This document shows, one piece after another, positions 21,361 to 33,723 of a DNA stretch of 64,000 nt. The translations under genes and the position numbers were made by a program. Every line of letters begins with the position of its first letter. Positions within the stretch are counted from its first letter, which is position 1. Source of the stretch: Pollenia angustigena (lineage: Eukaryota > Arthropoda > Insecta > Diptera > Polleniidae); NCBI GenBank assembly GCA_930367215.1, contig OV884057.1, forward strand, positions 202,233,621 to 202,297,620, read 5' to 3'. Under the pieces are notes generated by a model. That model did not search any database. It was not told the origin of the DNA and saw only the letters and a program-made list of their open reading frames with translations.

Positions 21361-23685
21361 ATTTACTAGTAAACATATCGCACTGGTTCCTTTAATAGGA
21401 GTTAACACAAAATTTATAAATTTTCAGTAGAGACAAAAAACTGTATTATTCTTTTTATATGTACTACTCTTATACTACAAAAATGGGATACAATTGAAGG
21501 TTTTTTTTAAGCAAAACACTAGAGAAATTGATCTAAGATTTTTACAGTGCGTAGATATGACCAGTGTACAAAAATTTCTTGCAAAAATAAAAAAAATTTC
21601 GAGTTGACTCTCGTAAGAGGAAACAGTGCGATATTTGGATGATATTCTAATTTTTACAAAAAATGAAATTGTAGAAGTTGAAAAAGTTTGCGGATAATTT
21701 TGTATGCACCAAAACCTGCCTTTATTAATCAAATTGTTAAAGTCTATAGAATGATGAATTTAAAAACTTCAAAAATACATTAAGAGAATGTTTAAATTTC
21801 ACTAAAAAGCTATATATTGAAGAATTTTTTTGAGTGCACGAAATGCTTTATTTCACGAAAAATTTTTGTAAATTGCATCAAAGTTTTTGTCTTTTCGTAA
21901 ATTAAGTTAAATATTTACTAATCTTACACTAAACAAAAGTCAATGCCTTTCTTTTCATGCCAAACTGATTTATCGATTAATCGCGCGAATAATTTTTCGA
22001 GGTAAATACATATTTAATAGAATAATAATCGAAAAATTTAATATTTTTGGGTTAATGGAAGACCAAAAATTATATTTTTTAACAAAAAAATTTCATTGAA
22101 AAAGTAACAACAATTTAACAAAAGGTACTTTATGTAATAAAAGAGGAAACCCTTTTAATAAAAAATAGCTTAAAAATTTAAGCAAATCTTCTTAAATAAT
22201 CTTTCAACAAGAGTATTCAGTTTAAATATTTATGTTTCAAAAGATTTCTTTCTTTTGTTTTAATGAAACTTGATTTAGAAAAGATTCTTCCACTTATTGT
22301 TGACGTTGGAGAAATTGAAAGTAAAGCCTTATAAAGCATATCCCATTTCTCTCTTCTTTTTCTTATCTTTTCTAAAAATTACTAGTCTTCTATTGTACCA
22401 CTTGAATTTTTTTTTGATTTTTTAACAATTTTAATACTTGTTAAGGTCTGGTAGAAGGTTGTTTTCATTCGTCTCAAAAAATCATCTTCATCTTTATTAT
22501 TCCAAAACTCTTTGGTTTCAGTTTTTGTACTATAATATACATATTTTACAAAATTGTTACTTCGTAGGAAATGTTCCTGAGTTAAGAAACAATAAAAGGG
22601 TATTTATAACGTACCGGCTTGTTTTTTTACACAAAAGAAAAACCAGCATTTAAAAAACTGTAGTCAAAGTAGAAAAACTGCCATTTCCTCCCTTCTTTAT
22701 TTGTCATTGGCCAAAAAAAGTGTTGTTTTTACTTCTTATCAATTACATGTGAACCCTCGCTGTCAAACCAACCCAAAAAAGTGACGAGTTATACACAAAT
22801 TTTCGTTTTTTGTTCGACAGTTTTTGGTTTCAACTGCAGTATTTTAAACCCTGGAAAAAACTTATACCGTGAAAAACTTTAAATTATTCAAACAGTTAGT
22901 GCCTATTTCACCAATTGTATTTAAATATCAATTTTTGTTTTTCATTTCAAAACAAAAAAAAATATATGAAAATCTATATTTAAATACGAATTGATATTTA
23001 AATATAGTTTTAAAAAAATTAATCGATTAATAGAACGACGGTTAATCATTTGAATACCCAATTTGGTTGGATATTTAAACATCTTTTTTGATAATGATTT
23101 TTGCTTTGAGTTTCCTAAGATTCATATTGTTCTTTCAATTACATATGCATACATGCTTATATTTCCATTTGGATGATCGATGAATACGTCTTAACCCTTA
23201 TATTTTTAACTTCTGCTCGACGTTTGGTTTGTTGTACCACGTAAGTGAAAAGTGAGAAAAAAAATGTTTTGAAATGGACTTCCCCCTACTACGTTATGTA
23301 TTTCAAGACTCATATGTGCACTGGTTATCAATTGCTTTATTCTAAAAACTTTTTAAAATTTCTCAGTTTGTATTTAGAAGGCCATTTACAAAACCACCTA
23401 ATACCTTTAATTTAAATAAAAAACTACATTTGCAATAAAATTAAATTATGTAATTAACATATTAAATTCTAACAAATTTTTAATATCTATTTTTTAAAAT
23501 ATTTGCTCATTATTAATTTTATAATTTTTTCGTTAAAATATTTTATTATAAAAAAACAATAAAAAATTCAATTTAAAAGCATTGGCTATTTATGAAAACA
23601 AAATTCCTAGTATAATTATTTCGCAAAATACGACTAATTTTCTTATATTTTCAAAAAATTTTTTTCAGTTCTGTTTTACATTCAA
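21361..23685. other. 2.3-kb AT-rich non-genic stretch
   Basis: No coding signal. It includes a TTTTTTTGAGTG end at 21827-21838, a hAT-like end TATTTTAAACCCTG at 22840-22853 (the same end motif as the palindromic element at 30293), and a GGTTAATCATTTGAATACCC motif near 23040 that could pair with the one at 9811. Partners could not be fixed. Confidence 0.4.
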
Positions 23686-23819
23686 CCTTATTCCAGTTGT
23701 CGTTGTCGTAATCGCTCAAGTCGTTTTTTGTAAGAGATTAAAGAACACTGGCTGTGTGTTACTTTAATCTCCTACAAAAAATCCCTTGATCGATTACGAC
23801 AACGACAACCGGAATAAGG
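23686..23819. mobile_element. 134-bp foldback
   Basis: CCTTATTCCAGTTGTCGTTG at the left is matched by CAACGACAACCGGAATAAGG at the right with a few mismatches. Inner arms share AGATTAAAGA / TCTTTAATCT around GAACACTGGCTGTGTG. No TSD seen. Confidence 0.65.
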
Positions 23820-24293
23820 CTGATTATTTTGTAAGACATGATTAATTTTGTAATATTTACGAAAAATGGGACTACGAAAGAACTCTTTACTTTCGTTAAA
23901 TTAAAAAAAGGCGAGAAAAAACTTTTTGTCGTATTATATACGGAATTTTTGTAAATAGTAAAAAAATTAGCATGGATTTTTTGAGTGTATAAAATGCAAT
24001 AACGAATTTAAATGTAAGAAAAAATAAAAGATTAAAAAATGTATTTAAAAATGTTCAAAACATGTGTTGTTTCTAAGAATTTTCTCCTTTTTTGGCAGTG
24101 AATGTAAGTATGTAACTAATTCCATCACAATTCTCGTAATTGTTTCTTATTGTAGCGTAATTTCTTTATTCGTATAATCATGAAAAATCTGACGTAATTT
24201 ACACACATACGCACGTTTAACTAATTCAGCCCTTATATAAAAATTTCTTTTATAAAACTAAATAATTAAAAAACTGTTTGTAACAAAACTTAC

Positions 24294-25872
24294 TTGAATC
24301 TCTATCAGACATTTGGGAAGAGGGCACATGTAACACAACGCTCTTGGTATCTGAATGTTTTTCCTCGCTTTCTACATTAACCTGACCCTCGTATAATTCA
24401 CGCCATATTGCTAACATTCGTTGTACAGTGGCTAAAGCAATTTCAGCATCTTGTAAATGTAATTGTAGGTGGGCTTTAACGTGTAATAAGTTCAAATTAT
24501 CTGGAAATTCTTCTAAAGCATCTTCGGCAACAACCAAAGCTTCCCGGGGGCGTCGCGATGCCGTTAATAGTAAAGCAAATAAATGTAAACTTGGAGCATG
24601 TTCGGTACGTAAAGCTAAAGCAAAACGTATGTGAGTTAATGCTTCAGGAATGTTATTAAGTAGAGCATATTGTAAAGATAAATAGTATTCGCATAAGTGG
24701 TCGTTGCCATCGTTTTGTACAGCCTTTTCAAGAGCTTCCAGAGCAAATTTATGGTAATTCTCACGATCAACTTTTAGCATACTCTGTATGGCCAGTTGTT
24801 GGTAGCCTATACCAAGATAAAGTTGACAACGAGAGGGTTTCAGACCTTTGGTTTCTCTCTTTAGGGCCTGGTGTGCGAAATCTAAACCCTCTTTAATGAG
24901 ACCCAGGGATTCGTAGCATAATTTAGCAGCTAATAGACAGGGTAAATGATCGCCAGGATTAAGTTTTATGGCTTCTTGAAGAACTCTTAAAGCATGCATA
25001 TGTTTACCAGCTGCCATTAGAGATATACCATACTGACGCCAAACATGCTGTTCCCCGAAAGAGAATTTTAAAGCTTTTTCGAAAGATTCATTTAGAAGCT
25101 GTATAAGACCCCAACGTACAGTGGCTAATGTAAGTAGATCGTATACGGCAGTAGCATTACCCATTGCATGTGTTCTTGCCACTCGAAATTCGGGACTTTG
25201 TGATAAAACTGTATCCCGCACTGCTAAAGCCTCTGCAATTAGCAGTAATAAAATAGTTTCCTCTTGTTGATTACGTGGTACAAATTGATTTCTAGCAGCA
25301 TATTTTCTAGGTTTCCATAATTTTTTAGCTGATCCACTGGACTTTAAAGCCGAATTTGCACCCTGTTTCTTTTGAAATGGTGGAGTGTATATAGTACCCG
25401 ATACTCCTCTCAACAATACTTCAGCCAATTGCCTGGCCAACGTTAAACGTAAAGATTGTGTAGTTTTTGTTTCGATGGCATTTAGCATGGTGCGATAACG
25501 ATCGATAGCATCTTGCAGTTTACCCGCTTTAATTAAAACTATTGGAGCTCGTTGAAGAGCTGTTTCCAAAATGGCACCCATGCGTCTATTTAATTCTAAA
25601 GGGTTTGCTGGTATAGTCGAACTTATGGCCATATTACTAGCGGATTGTTGAACGCTGGCATTAATAGCTAATGTGGAACCACCCGTATTGTTTGCAGTGG
25701 CAGAATATGTAGCAATATCCTGTTCCTGAAGATATAATAAGCCCAAATCCGTTGCACGTTCAAAACAAGAAATCTAAAGAAATACATTTTAAGAATATGG
25801 AAATTACTGCAATGAAAGTACTAAATTTGCAGCTCCAAACAAGTTTTGAAGTTTCATATAAATGTATATATA

Positions 25873-25920
<48 letters not shown>

Positions 25921-27447
25921 ATTTTTCACCACATTTCTGAACGTATGTATATATTAGGCCAATATGGTCTATTTTTAAATCTTTTGAAAATATCTTTGTG
26001 GATACACAAAATTTATTTAAAAATGGATAACTCTTTGTTCCTAATAGTGTTTAAATAATTTTACATCAAAATATTACGGAAAAAAGGTTAAATTAAATAA
26101 CAAACACAGGCTTCGCTAAAAAAGCCTAGATGTGCGTCCTCCGGCCGTATGCCTGAATTTTTTCACTATGGTATAAGAAATACCGGATTCGTTAGCTCTA
26201 TTGTATATAAGCTTCTCTGTGGACTTGCGCAAGGATTTTCTCCTTATTGGTATAACAACACCGGCTTCACTAACTAAAACTTCTTTGCATGGTACCAATA
26301 TTGGTCATATACATGCTTTCTGAAATGTAGTGGAAATTGTATATATGTATATTAGTATATGTATATGAAAATTTTACGGAAGTGCACTAGACATAACTTG
26401 AAAACTATAAATTTTTGATAATTTCTTCTTATTTTTTTTAAGAGTAGTTTTTCAATAAGATTTCTGTAATAAAAAAATTATATGACAATTATTATACAAA
26501 CAATGCTCTATTAAACAGAATTTTTAATCAAAAATTGTAAAAATTAGATTCAAAGTTTAATAAAAAGAACTGCCAAATTCTTTCGTTTTACGTATTATGT
26601 ATTTTTTTGTTTGGAGCTGCTTTGGTAAACTAGATTTAAGCACAAAACTTTTTAACTTGCCATTTCAATTTCCTTTTCAGCCTTTTTAAACTTTGAAGAA
26701 GGTTTAGCCGTTTGATTTTCAAGACACAAACCTTTGATGGCATATGATTCCGCCAAGATTTTTAAGCTTCGTCTAGTAAAAAATATATATGTATATGTAT
26801 GTAATTACCAAAATCTGTTTTTAAAAATTGAAAGCAAACATTTTGTATTAAATTGATAGTGAACTTCAAGAATTTTGGAAATTACTCAACTTTCCAAACC
26901 CCTTTTTGTTTATATTACATATTTATCAACATTCATATTACGTTATTTCACCGATAACGACTTTATTTTACAAAATTACTTACAATGTCAACTCCTTTTC
27001 GGCCAATGTATTTAGCTCGGCCTTTACAAAATTTTCTAAACTTTTTTCATATTCACCACACGCGTAGCACAGCTTGGCCAGTAGTAGGTAGGCATCCAAT
27101 GCAATACCAGCCTTTTGCCCATTTTCTCCAGTAACTAAACTAAGATATCTCCTGGCGTCTTGTAGACCATTTTTCGCTTTGCTGAAGTTACTTTCAATAG
27201 GTGGATTATCCTCTAGATAGCTCTCTAATCTAGCTTCGCCTACAAGAAATTGAGCCAAACATTCTGAAATGTTAAGAGATCCAGCAAAAATAGTTAGTGA
27301 AACAATTTTTTTAAAGCCTCGGAAAAGTAAGTTACCATTGCTGGGTGAACCAGTTTTTAACTCATCGGTCAATTCTATAACCTTTTGCCATTTGCCTTCA
27401 CTGCGGCAACTTTCAATTAATGCCTCTACTTTTGTGGTGTTACGCAT
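24294..27447 (-). CDS. TTC7: TTC7 (tetratricopeptide repeat protein 7), first four coding exons, partial
   Basis: TTC7 is the TPR scaffold that, with EFR3 (RBO in Drosophila) and FAM126, holds phosphatidylinositol 4-kinase III alpha at the plasma membrane. Exons on the minus strand: 27447-27336, 27263-26984, 26772-26661 and 25773-24294. Phases agree at every junction, giving about 661 residues of an expected ~850. I start at ATG 27447; the open frame extends four codons upstream only from a TTG. Conserved stretches include ESCRSEGKWQKVIEL, ILAESYAIKGLCLE, ISCFERAT and, in exon 4, EEALLLL-type ETILLLLIAEALAVRDTVLS followed by TPR helices (KALKFSFGEQHVWRQYGISL). Intron 1 is a stop-free 72 bases; intron 3 uses a GC donor. 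The last donor (TCAA|GTAAGT) leads into an intron leaving the window. The C-terminal TPRs are absent here. Confidence 0.93.
25863..25918. repeat. (TA)n microsatellite in TTC7 intron 3
   Basis: About 25 TA units with minor interruptions (a CTA near 25875). Confidence 0.9.
26106..26298 (-). other. Three imperfect ~80-bp repeats with protein-like periodicity
   Basis: CAGGCTTCGCTAAAAAAG (26106), ACCGGATTCGTTAGCTC (26184) and ACCGGCTTCACTAACTAA (26262) recur at about 78-80 bases. The minus-strand frame of 60 codons reads SEAGVVIPI and NESGISYTI in register. It is locally richer in GC than its intron. I do not recognise it. Confidence 0.35.
27264..27335 (-). other. TTC7 intron 1: 72-nt, in-frame, stop-free intron
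   Basis: Donor G|GTAACTTAC and acceptor ACATTTCAG|A, with a strong branch-point-like TCACTAACT 30 bases before the acceptor. It is 24 codons with no stop, so an ORF finder reads through it. Removing it yields SNECLAQFLVGEARLESYL, which aligns with vertebrate TTC7; retaining it inserts 24 hydrophobic residues not expected in the family. Confidence 0.8.
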
Positions 27448-28874
27448 TCTTGTGGTCAATAAATTTCTATTACATCTAATATTATGACGTGATTCATATG
27501 CTCGAGATTATCAATGTTATAAAATGTTTTTCTTAATTGTTTTACTACATACGGCTGTTTGTAAATATTTTATAGAAAGTCCACTTTTAAACTTGAACTT
27601 TGGTCAAATAATCCAATCTTTTTTTTTTCGAGCAAATCGATTTATTTTTGTAAGATTCTTCTTCTTTTTTGTATGACAATCAGGATAAAATAAGAAACAA
27701 ACGTCAAAGAATAATGCTGCCCACAGACGTGGCCACGTTAAGCTGGGTACACACTATGCAACGCATTTACGCTGGGTCTCCACGTAGCCATTTTTATTGC
27801 TAAGTACGAGCAATAACGTCGGCAGAACAATGACAGAACGAACAATGGAGCAATAATTGCTGATTATATTGCTGAAGAACAATTGAAATTGCTTTGCCAT
27901 AAATTTGCAATTTTCACCGCGAGTAGTTGTATAAAGTTTTGTGGCTGTATTTATAACAAATGTTTTATGTTGTTTTGAAGTGGTTGTTAAATTTTCTTTT
28001 TTATATTAATTAAATAATTAATTGTAATTGTCGTAGCTATGTTTTGTATTACTTTTTTGTTTATTTGCGTATGAAAAAAAAAAACCTAAAACTTGTATCG
28101 TTCTACTGAAAAAATAAAAATATACAAAAAACAAATTCGTCGTTTGCTTTTGTTGATATTAACGTTTATTTAGGGCCATTATTACCACTTGAAGTTAGCT
28201 AAAGTTAAGATTAAATTGACAGATAATAATGTGTTATCTGTCAAAAAGCGTCTGTTAACTGTCAAATAACAGCTAACGCCAAGTTATAATTTTATAGCAA
28301 ATATTACATTGCTTACTTTCACTATCTTTACAGATCACCTGGTTTTGTATGCTTGCGTCCACTACACACCCACGTATGGCAACGCCGTCTGTTTAGGGAA
28401 AATAAACAACAAAAAAAAAAACAAATTGAATTTTTTATAATTGAAAACTATTTGATCTTTTTACAAGTTTCTACATATTTATCGAACTTATTTTCTTAAG
28501 AAAACTTCTCGAACGAATATTTCTAAGCGATAGTGTTCCATAACTACAATTCGTGTCGGAAAGAACCCAACCAATTGTCGGGGGATGTAAGAAAAGATAA
28601 ACTCACTGTTTATTATTGGTGTTTAGTTTAAGCTTTGATGTTGTTACAAGTAAGACTTACAGTGTTTATAATTCTTATTCGCTTTAGGGTTTTATTTGTT
28701 TAATATTTTCGGCTTTTCTAAAATCTTTGAAAAAGGTTACCTGATAAGCTGGCCTAAGCAACCCTCAACAATAAATTTCAGTGTATTTATCAAATATGAA
28801 AAATTGGGAATTAAGCGCGTCATACGGAAATCGTATTAATAATAAACTTTGTATTCCCGGAAATAACTTTGATG
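27448..28874. other. TTC7 5' flank, no other gene seen
   Basis: AT-rich upstream sequence. GCTGGGTACACAC and GCTGGGTCTCCAC (27744-27783) are short direct repeats that may mark a repeat end. GACAGATAACACATTATTATC-like hairpin pieces lie near 28210-28240. I cannot place a TATA box or start site with confidence. Confidence 0.4.
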
Positions 28875-28882
28875 GTTTAAAC

Positions 28883-29348
28883 CAGTGTTCGAAAATAAAC
28901 ACTAAATATCGTTTCTTAATGTTCGGTTCGGTAGATTTGTGGAAAACACATACGCTAATAGTGTTTGTGTAGAAAATCATTAAAAAAAAATAACGTTTCC
29001 CTGTTAGTCATCTTTCGAACACAAAAATATTACTGTTTTTATCAAACTCAACAAAAGATATGAACATTTAATTCCGTTCGGTTTTTTTTAAATCCACAAA
29101 CTTCAATGTGTTCGGTTCGGCTCGTTAATGTTCGTCGCTTTTGGCTGATAAAAAAAAACCAAACATTTTTACAAAAACAAAATACACACACGAAAAAAAA
29201 CATTATATAATGTTCGGTTCTTTCTTGAAAATAGTTACGAACGTTATAAAGGGTTGTGTATGTCTACACAATCACTAAAAAAAATAGATATCGTTCCTGG
29301 GTGTGTGAGCCGAACGTTAAATAATGTAATGTTTACTTTCGACCACTG
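28883..29348. mobile_element. 466-bp hAT-type MITE, TSD GTTTAAAC
   Basis: CAGTGTTCGAAAATAAACA pairs with TGTTTACTTTCGACCACTG. GTTTAAAC flanks both ends (28875-28882, 29349-29356). Multiple GTTCGGTTCGG motifs inside; no coding frame. Confidence 0.85.
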
Positions 29349-29356
29349 GTTTAAAC

Positions 29357-29941
29357 GTTTATTTTAACCAATAATTCGGCACTTCTTCAAGTGCCTTCTT
29401 CAGGGTTTTTTTTTAATCTTATTTAACAAAATTTCAAAAATTTTGTAAACAATTTAACAATAAACATATCACCAGCTCATTATTGGTTTGACGCATATCG
29501 TGGTAAAATTATATTATTATAATATTAAAATGACAAATTTAAAATTTTTTAATTAAATACAAAAAATATTTTTCAAATCAAACTTGATCTATTACAATAT
29601 AAATACATTTTTATTTCCGTTTCTGTTTTGATAAATTAAATGTCTATAATTTTGTGCTTCATTTTCAGTGTCTGACCTCAAGGTACAATCATTAGGGACA
29701 GTTGTCATTATTTACCCATGTAATGCGTTGAGAACAAAATTTTTAATGACCATACGATTTTATTTTTATTTATTAATTTTTATTTAATTACAATTTCTTA
29801 TATTAAACCCGAAAAGCTTTACGCTTGTCTGCAGAAAAATAATTCAATGTTTGTAGAAAACCTTTTTAGACCGGTTTTATAATTAAGACCGTACGAAGTT
29901 TTGTGAAAAAAATTGGAATTTTTCGCGCAATTATAAAGCAC
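29357..29941. other. Intergenic AT-rich spacer with a conserved-looking hairpin
   Basis: A perfect stem GGCACTTCTTCAAGTGCC at 29378-29395 is followed by TTCTTCAGGG. A related stem ending CTTCTTCAGGGG is at 13684-13719. Nothing else is recognisable. Confidence 0.4.
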
Positions 29942-32009
29942 TAAGTGCCGGTTCACACACGTCAAGTTTGACTCGTCAAGTTTTGAGTTCTTAGAAGAGA
30001 GAGGAAAAGAAATGGCATTCTCCTTTCCCTTCTCTCCTAAAAGCTCAAGACTAAAGCTTTGTTTACAATCAGAGCAACAATTTCGTTTTTTCTTCCATTT
30101 TTTTTCTTCTCAAAGTATTTCATATATTTTCTTTTAATTTTTCAAACAAAAAAGTTACTAAAACTTTTTTAAAAATGTAACTAAAGTTGAGTCTACTTTA
30201 ACTTCAGCAACAATTTGTATGAAATTGTTTCTGATGTTTGAAATAATTTTATTTAGTTTTGAATGAAAATTTTAACGTATTGTTGTAAAAAACAGGGTTT
30301 AAAAATACTAATATATTAGTCATAAATATGCATAATTTTAAACACAAACTGACAGAAAATCTTAAAATATTAAATAATCCACTATCGTAATATATTTAAA
30401 TGCATCGCTGTATTAATATAATTTCTAGTGTTACACAAAAATATTTAACCAGTGGTAACTTTATAATATAAAATGCGCAAAATATTAAATATTTCGCCGT
30501 ATAAATATATTTTATATCGTAACTTTAACATATTTTTTGTCACCATAAATATTAAATGTTTTGTTTCTACAATATCAATATATTCCTACCACACATTACA
30601 AACTGCCGCAGTATATGCGAAATGTACGAATATAAATAACATAACAAAACAAAATATGCCGTCTTGTTGATCATCGACTGCCAAAATATGCGACACAAAA
30701 TATGCGACTATTACACACGACATATTTAAATATTTTAGAGTAAATAGTAAACATATTATTAGTCGAAAAATAAACTAATAATAGTCACAATATGAAGAAA
30801 AAAATTTTTTTTTGTGTGTACATACAAAAAAATAAAAAGGGAAAAATTTAAAATAAGAAAATCTTTGAATGTGAGTATGTGTAGGAAGAAGTAAATAATT
30901 ATGTTTGATGGTTAATTTATTGAAAAAAGGCAAAATATGGTTGAAAGGTGAGTTTTATAGTTTGAGTGCAAAAATATAAAAAATATTGAAAAGTTAACTA
31001 ATATTTTAAGAAAATATATACATATGTACTTAGTTTGTATTTATAATAATATTTAATTTATAAACAGCCATTAAAAGAATATAGGGAGTGTTATATCAAA
31101 GACAAAATTAAATTGGTGTTTGGACTAGTTGTTCAAAAATAGAGTAAAGGTGCAAAAGTGCGATTGTGTTTTGAGAAATTTATTTACAACAGACAAAGTA
31201 TCTTTTATAAGGACAAACATTTTTATGCGTTTTTAGCTTAGCTCATTTAATTGTTGATGATAATGGATGAATTCAAATTAGAACAACAAATCGCAATCTT
31301 GTAATAGAAGCTCAAAAAAAAAGGATGTTGTGTAAATGTAGGTAAGAGGCTGCTTATATATGTATGATCTTCTAGAGAAAAGAACATTTAAAGAAGTGAT
31401 CTGTTGTAAAGACTATGCATATATATACCTATATGTATGTATGTATATATAATTGTTAGCGACAAAGTTAACTTAGAAATTTGATATTGTGTTTTGTGTT
31501 ATACAAGTTGATTTAAAAAAAAAAAAAAATTTATGACTTTTCTTGTTTTTTATAAGTATGTAATTTGGAAAAGAAATGTTTTTTCAGACTATTGTTGTTT
31601 TTTTATTTGCGCCTATCATAAATATATTTTTTAGGTAAAACACTTTTGTTTGCTATATGCACTTGCGTAGACATTTATAAATAAAGCAATAATTATGACG
31701 CCAACAATAACGAAACCAAAATTTTCATGCAAGTAGCGATCCTTTTTTATGAACATTTTTTTTGCCAATTTTACACACTTGTGACCTTTTTATTTGTTGT
31801 TGCATATACGTATGACAAACAATACCTTGTGGAATCACAACAACAAATGTATGCAAATTTATGATCTATTTTTTTAGCGGAAAATAAAGGGTTATTTATT
31901 TTTTCACTTGTTATTTTTACAACAGGTATAGGAAAAAAATTATGAATAATTATGACGCCAATATTTACACAGAAAAAGAATTGTACACACCATCTGTGGC
32001 AAGTGATGC

Positions 32010-32778
32010 ACATATGAGGGGTATAGTTGCAAAGACTGCAATGTCCACTTTTTTACAAACGTAACTTATAATACCTCTTAGTTGTATTTAATGAATGCTT
32101 CCAATTAGTGAATATTACATTACTAGAAACACATTTATCCCATAAAAAAGTATGTTCAAAAATTAAGAGTTGAACATACTTTTGGAGATTGGAGATTGTC
32201 GTTTTTGCAATGATCACAGTTTGTTGAGCTCTTTTTCTCTCAACTATTTTCAAAAATGCGCGCTATTTTTTTTATTCTGTTTCTTTTTTGCAAAACAAAA
32301 CTAAAAGAAATGAAAAAAATAACAATTTCTCTTTTATATGAAACAGTTAATTATATTGTTAATTTTATAACTTTGTCATTGGTCGTAATTATGGAGCTGA
32401 GTTGTTAATAAGTTCCTCCAAATCAATTAAGAAAAAAAGGCAAGAGACACCAACAAATGGAAAGGAATTTAGAAAAAATAAAAAGGTATGTGTTAAGGCC
32501 AATTGATAAGCAGGCGGTGGTATTACGACAGCTGACTTTTTGATTTGATTAGAGCAAACACAGCAATCTCCAATTTTATTATTATAATTGCCAGCAAACC
32601 ACTATATCGATTTGGTTGAAACTTGCGTCACATCTTCATCATATTCTTATTTACTGAATAGCATGATATACAAAACATAAATATGAATATACATACTTTG
32701 AGCTAGAGGTTTTTACTATTTATTGCGAAAACTATGAATGTGGACATTGCAGTCTTTGCAAATATACCCCTCATATGT
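32010..32778. repeat. Inverted repeat inside each palindrome arm
   Basis: ACATATGAGGGGTATAGTTG continues to TGCAATGTCCAC, and the complement returns as GTGGACATTGCAGTCTTTGC ending CTCATATGT at 32778. The same pair is mirrored in the right arm (35388-36156). It looks like a ~770-bp TIR element present before the arm was inverted. No TSD was resolved. Confidence 0.55.
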
Positions 32779-33723
32779 TGTATGCATACCTATGTGAAGA
32801 TTCTTTTTGGCAGGAATTGTTTGATTGTGCTTTATAAAATTTTTAATATAATAGAATATAAAACAGCGCACATAAATGTAATCAAATTATTAAATAAAAC
32901 TGAACCTGAGCATATCCTGTCTCTCGTTATTAAGCGAAACGTTTGTTTTTTGAGAAATCTATTTTTACCTACATACAATTCACAAAGTGTTGGTGATATT
33001 GATCCTTTATTAGATAAGACAATACAACAAGAACGGTGTCTTATATTACAGTACCGTAGATATAAAGTTATACATTTGTGGCACAATAAATTAAAGTGAA
33101 AATAAAACATATAAATAAATAATTAATACAAATAAGTCAACAAATATAAAAAATCAGTATTAATGAATATTAAATAAAAGATTTATGCCTGTACACCAAT
33201 ACGTCGCTTCGGTTTGCGTCGTTTTCGAAGTTGCATCTTTTTTAAATTTCTGTGATTTCGAAGTTTTGTCGTTTCAGTTTGCGTCGCTAATTGGGACCCG
33301 AAAAACTCGACGCATAAAAATAGTTTAAATTTAAAAAGGTTTTCTATGAAAATTTTCCTTATTCAATAATCGTTTATGAATACGTTGTTAAAAATTCAAT
33401 TTAAAAAAAATTTTTGACTAATGACAAATACAAAAGTTATTAAAATAATTTACCAAAAAAATTTTAACAAAAATGGTAGATTTAAAACTGTTTGCATTGC
33501 TAATGAAATGAATATGGGGGGTAGTCTGTTCCACAACCGAATTGTAGAAACGTAAAAATGTACCGAATGGAGTTTATATTTTTTCCTCTGTTAGATCTTG
33601 AAAAAGTTAATCTTCTGTATATATATTCAGGTTGTTAAGTATTGGGATCGAACTTAATGTGACATTTAACAATATTTCTAGTTATTTTTTTGCCCGTAGA
33701 CATCTTGATAGTATCTCTGATTA

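Larger units (their letters stand above)
8651..23987. mobile_element. Outer TIR element (CACTCAAAAAA ends, TA target), filled by nested elements
   Basis: The left end CACTCAAAAAAACAAACAAA followed by ATCCATGG matches the right end CATGGATTTTTTGAGTG, the two differing by a roughly 10-base gap. Both ends are flanked by TA. The sub-terminal sequences also resemble each other (TTTCGTAGTC, TTTACAAAA motifs). TA duplication suggests a Tc1/mariner-like element, but I see no transposase. Most of the 15.3 kb is later insertions. An independent TTTTTTTGAGTG end at 21827-21838 makes the pairing less certain. Confidence 0.4.
25774..26660 (-). other. TTC7 intron 3, GC-AG type
   Basis: Exon 3 ends ATG|GCAAGT and exon 4 starts after CTTTAG. 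Only this GC donor joins the frames as EIEM-ISCFERAT in phase 0; the neighbouring GT (AA|GTTAAA) leaves the wrong phase. The intron holds a (TA)n run and a small repeat island. Confidence 0.8.

Noticed and set aside
32734..33110. Frames of 121 and 92 codons, present twice in opposite arms (also 35056-35432)
   Set aside because: They overlap each other on opposite strands, have no recognisable motif and are identical only because the arms are a palindrome.
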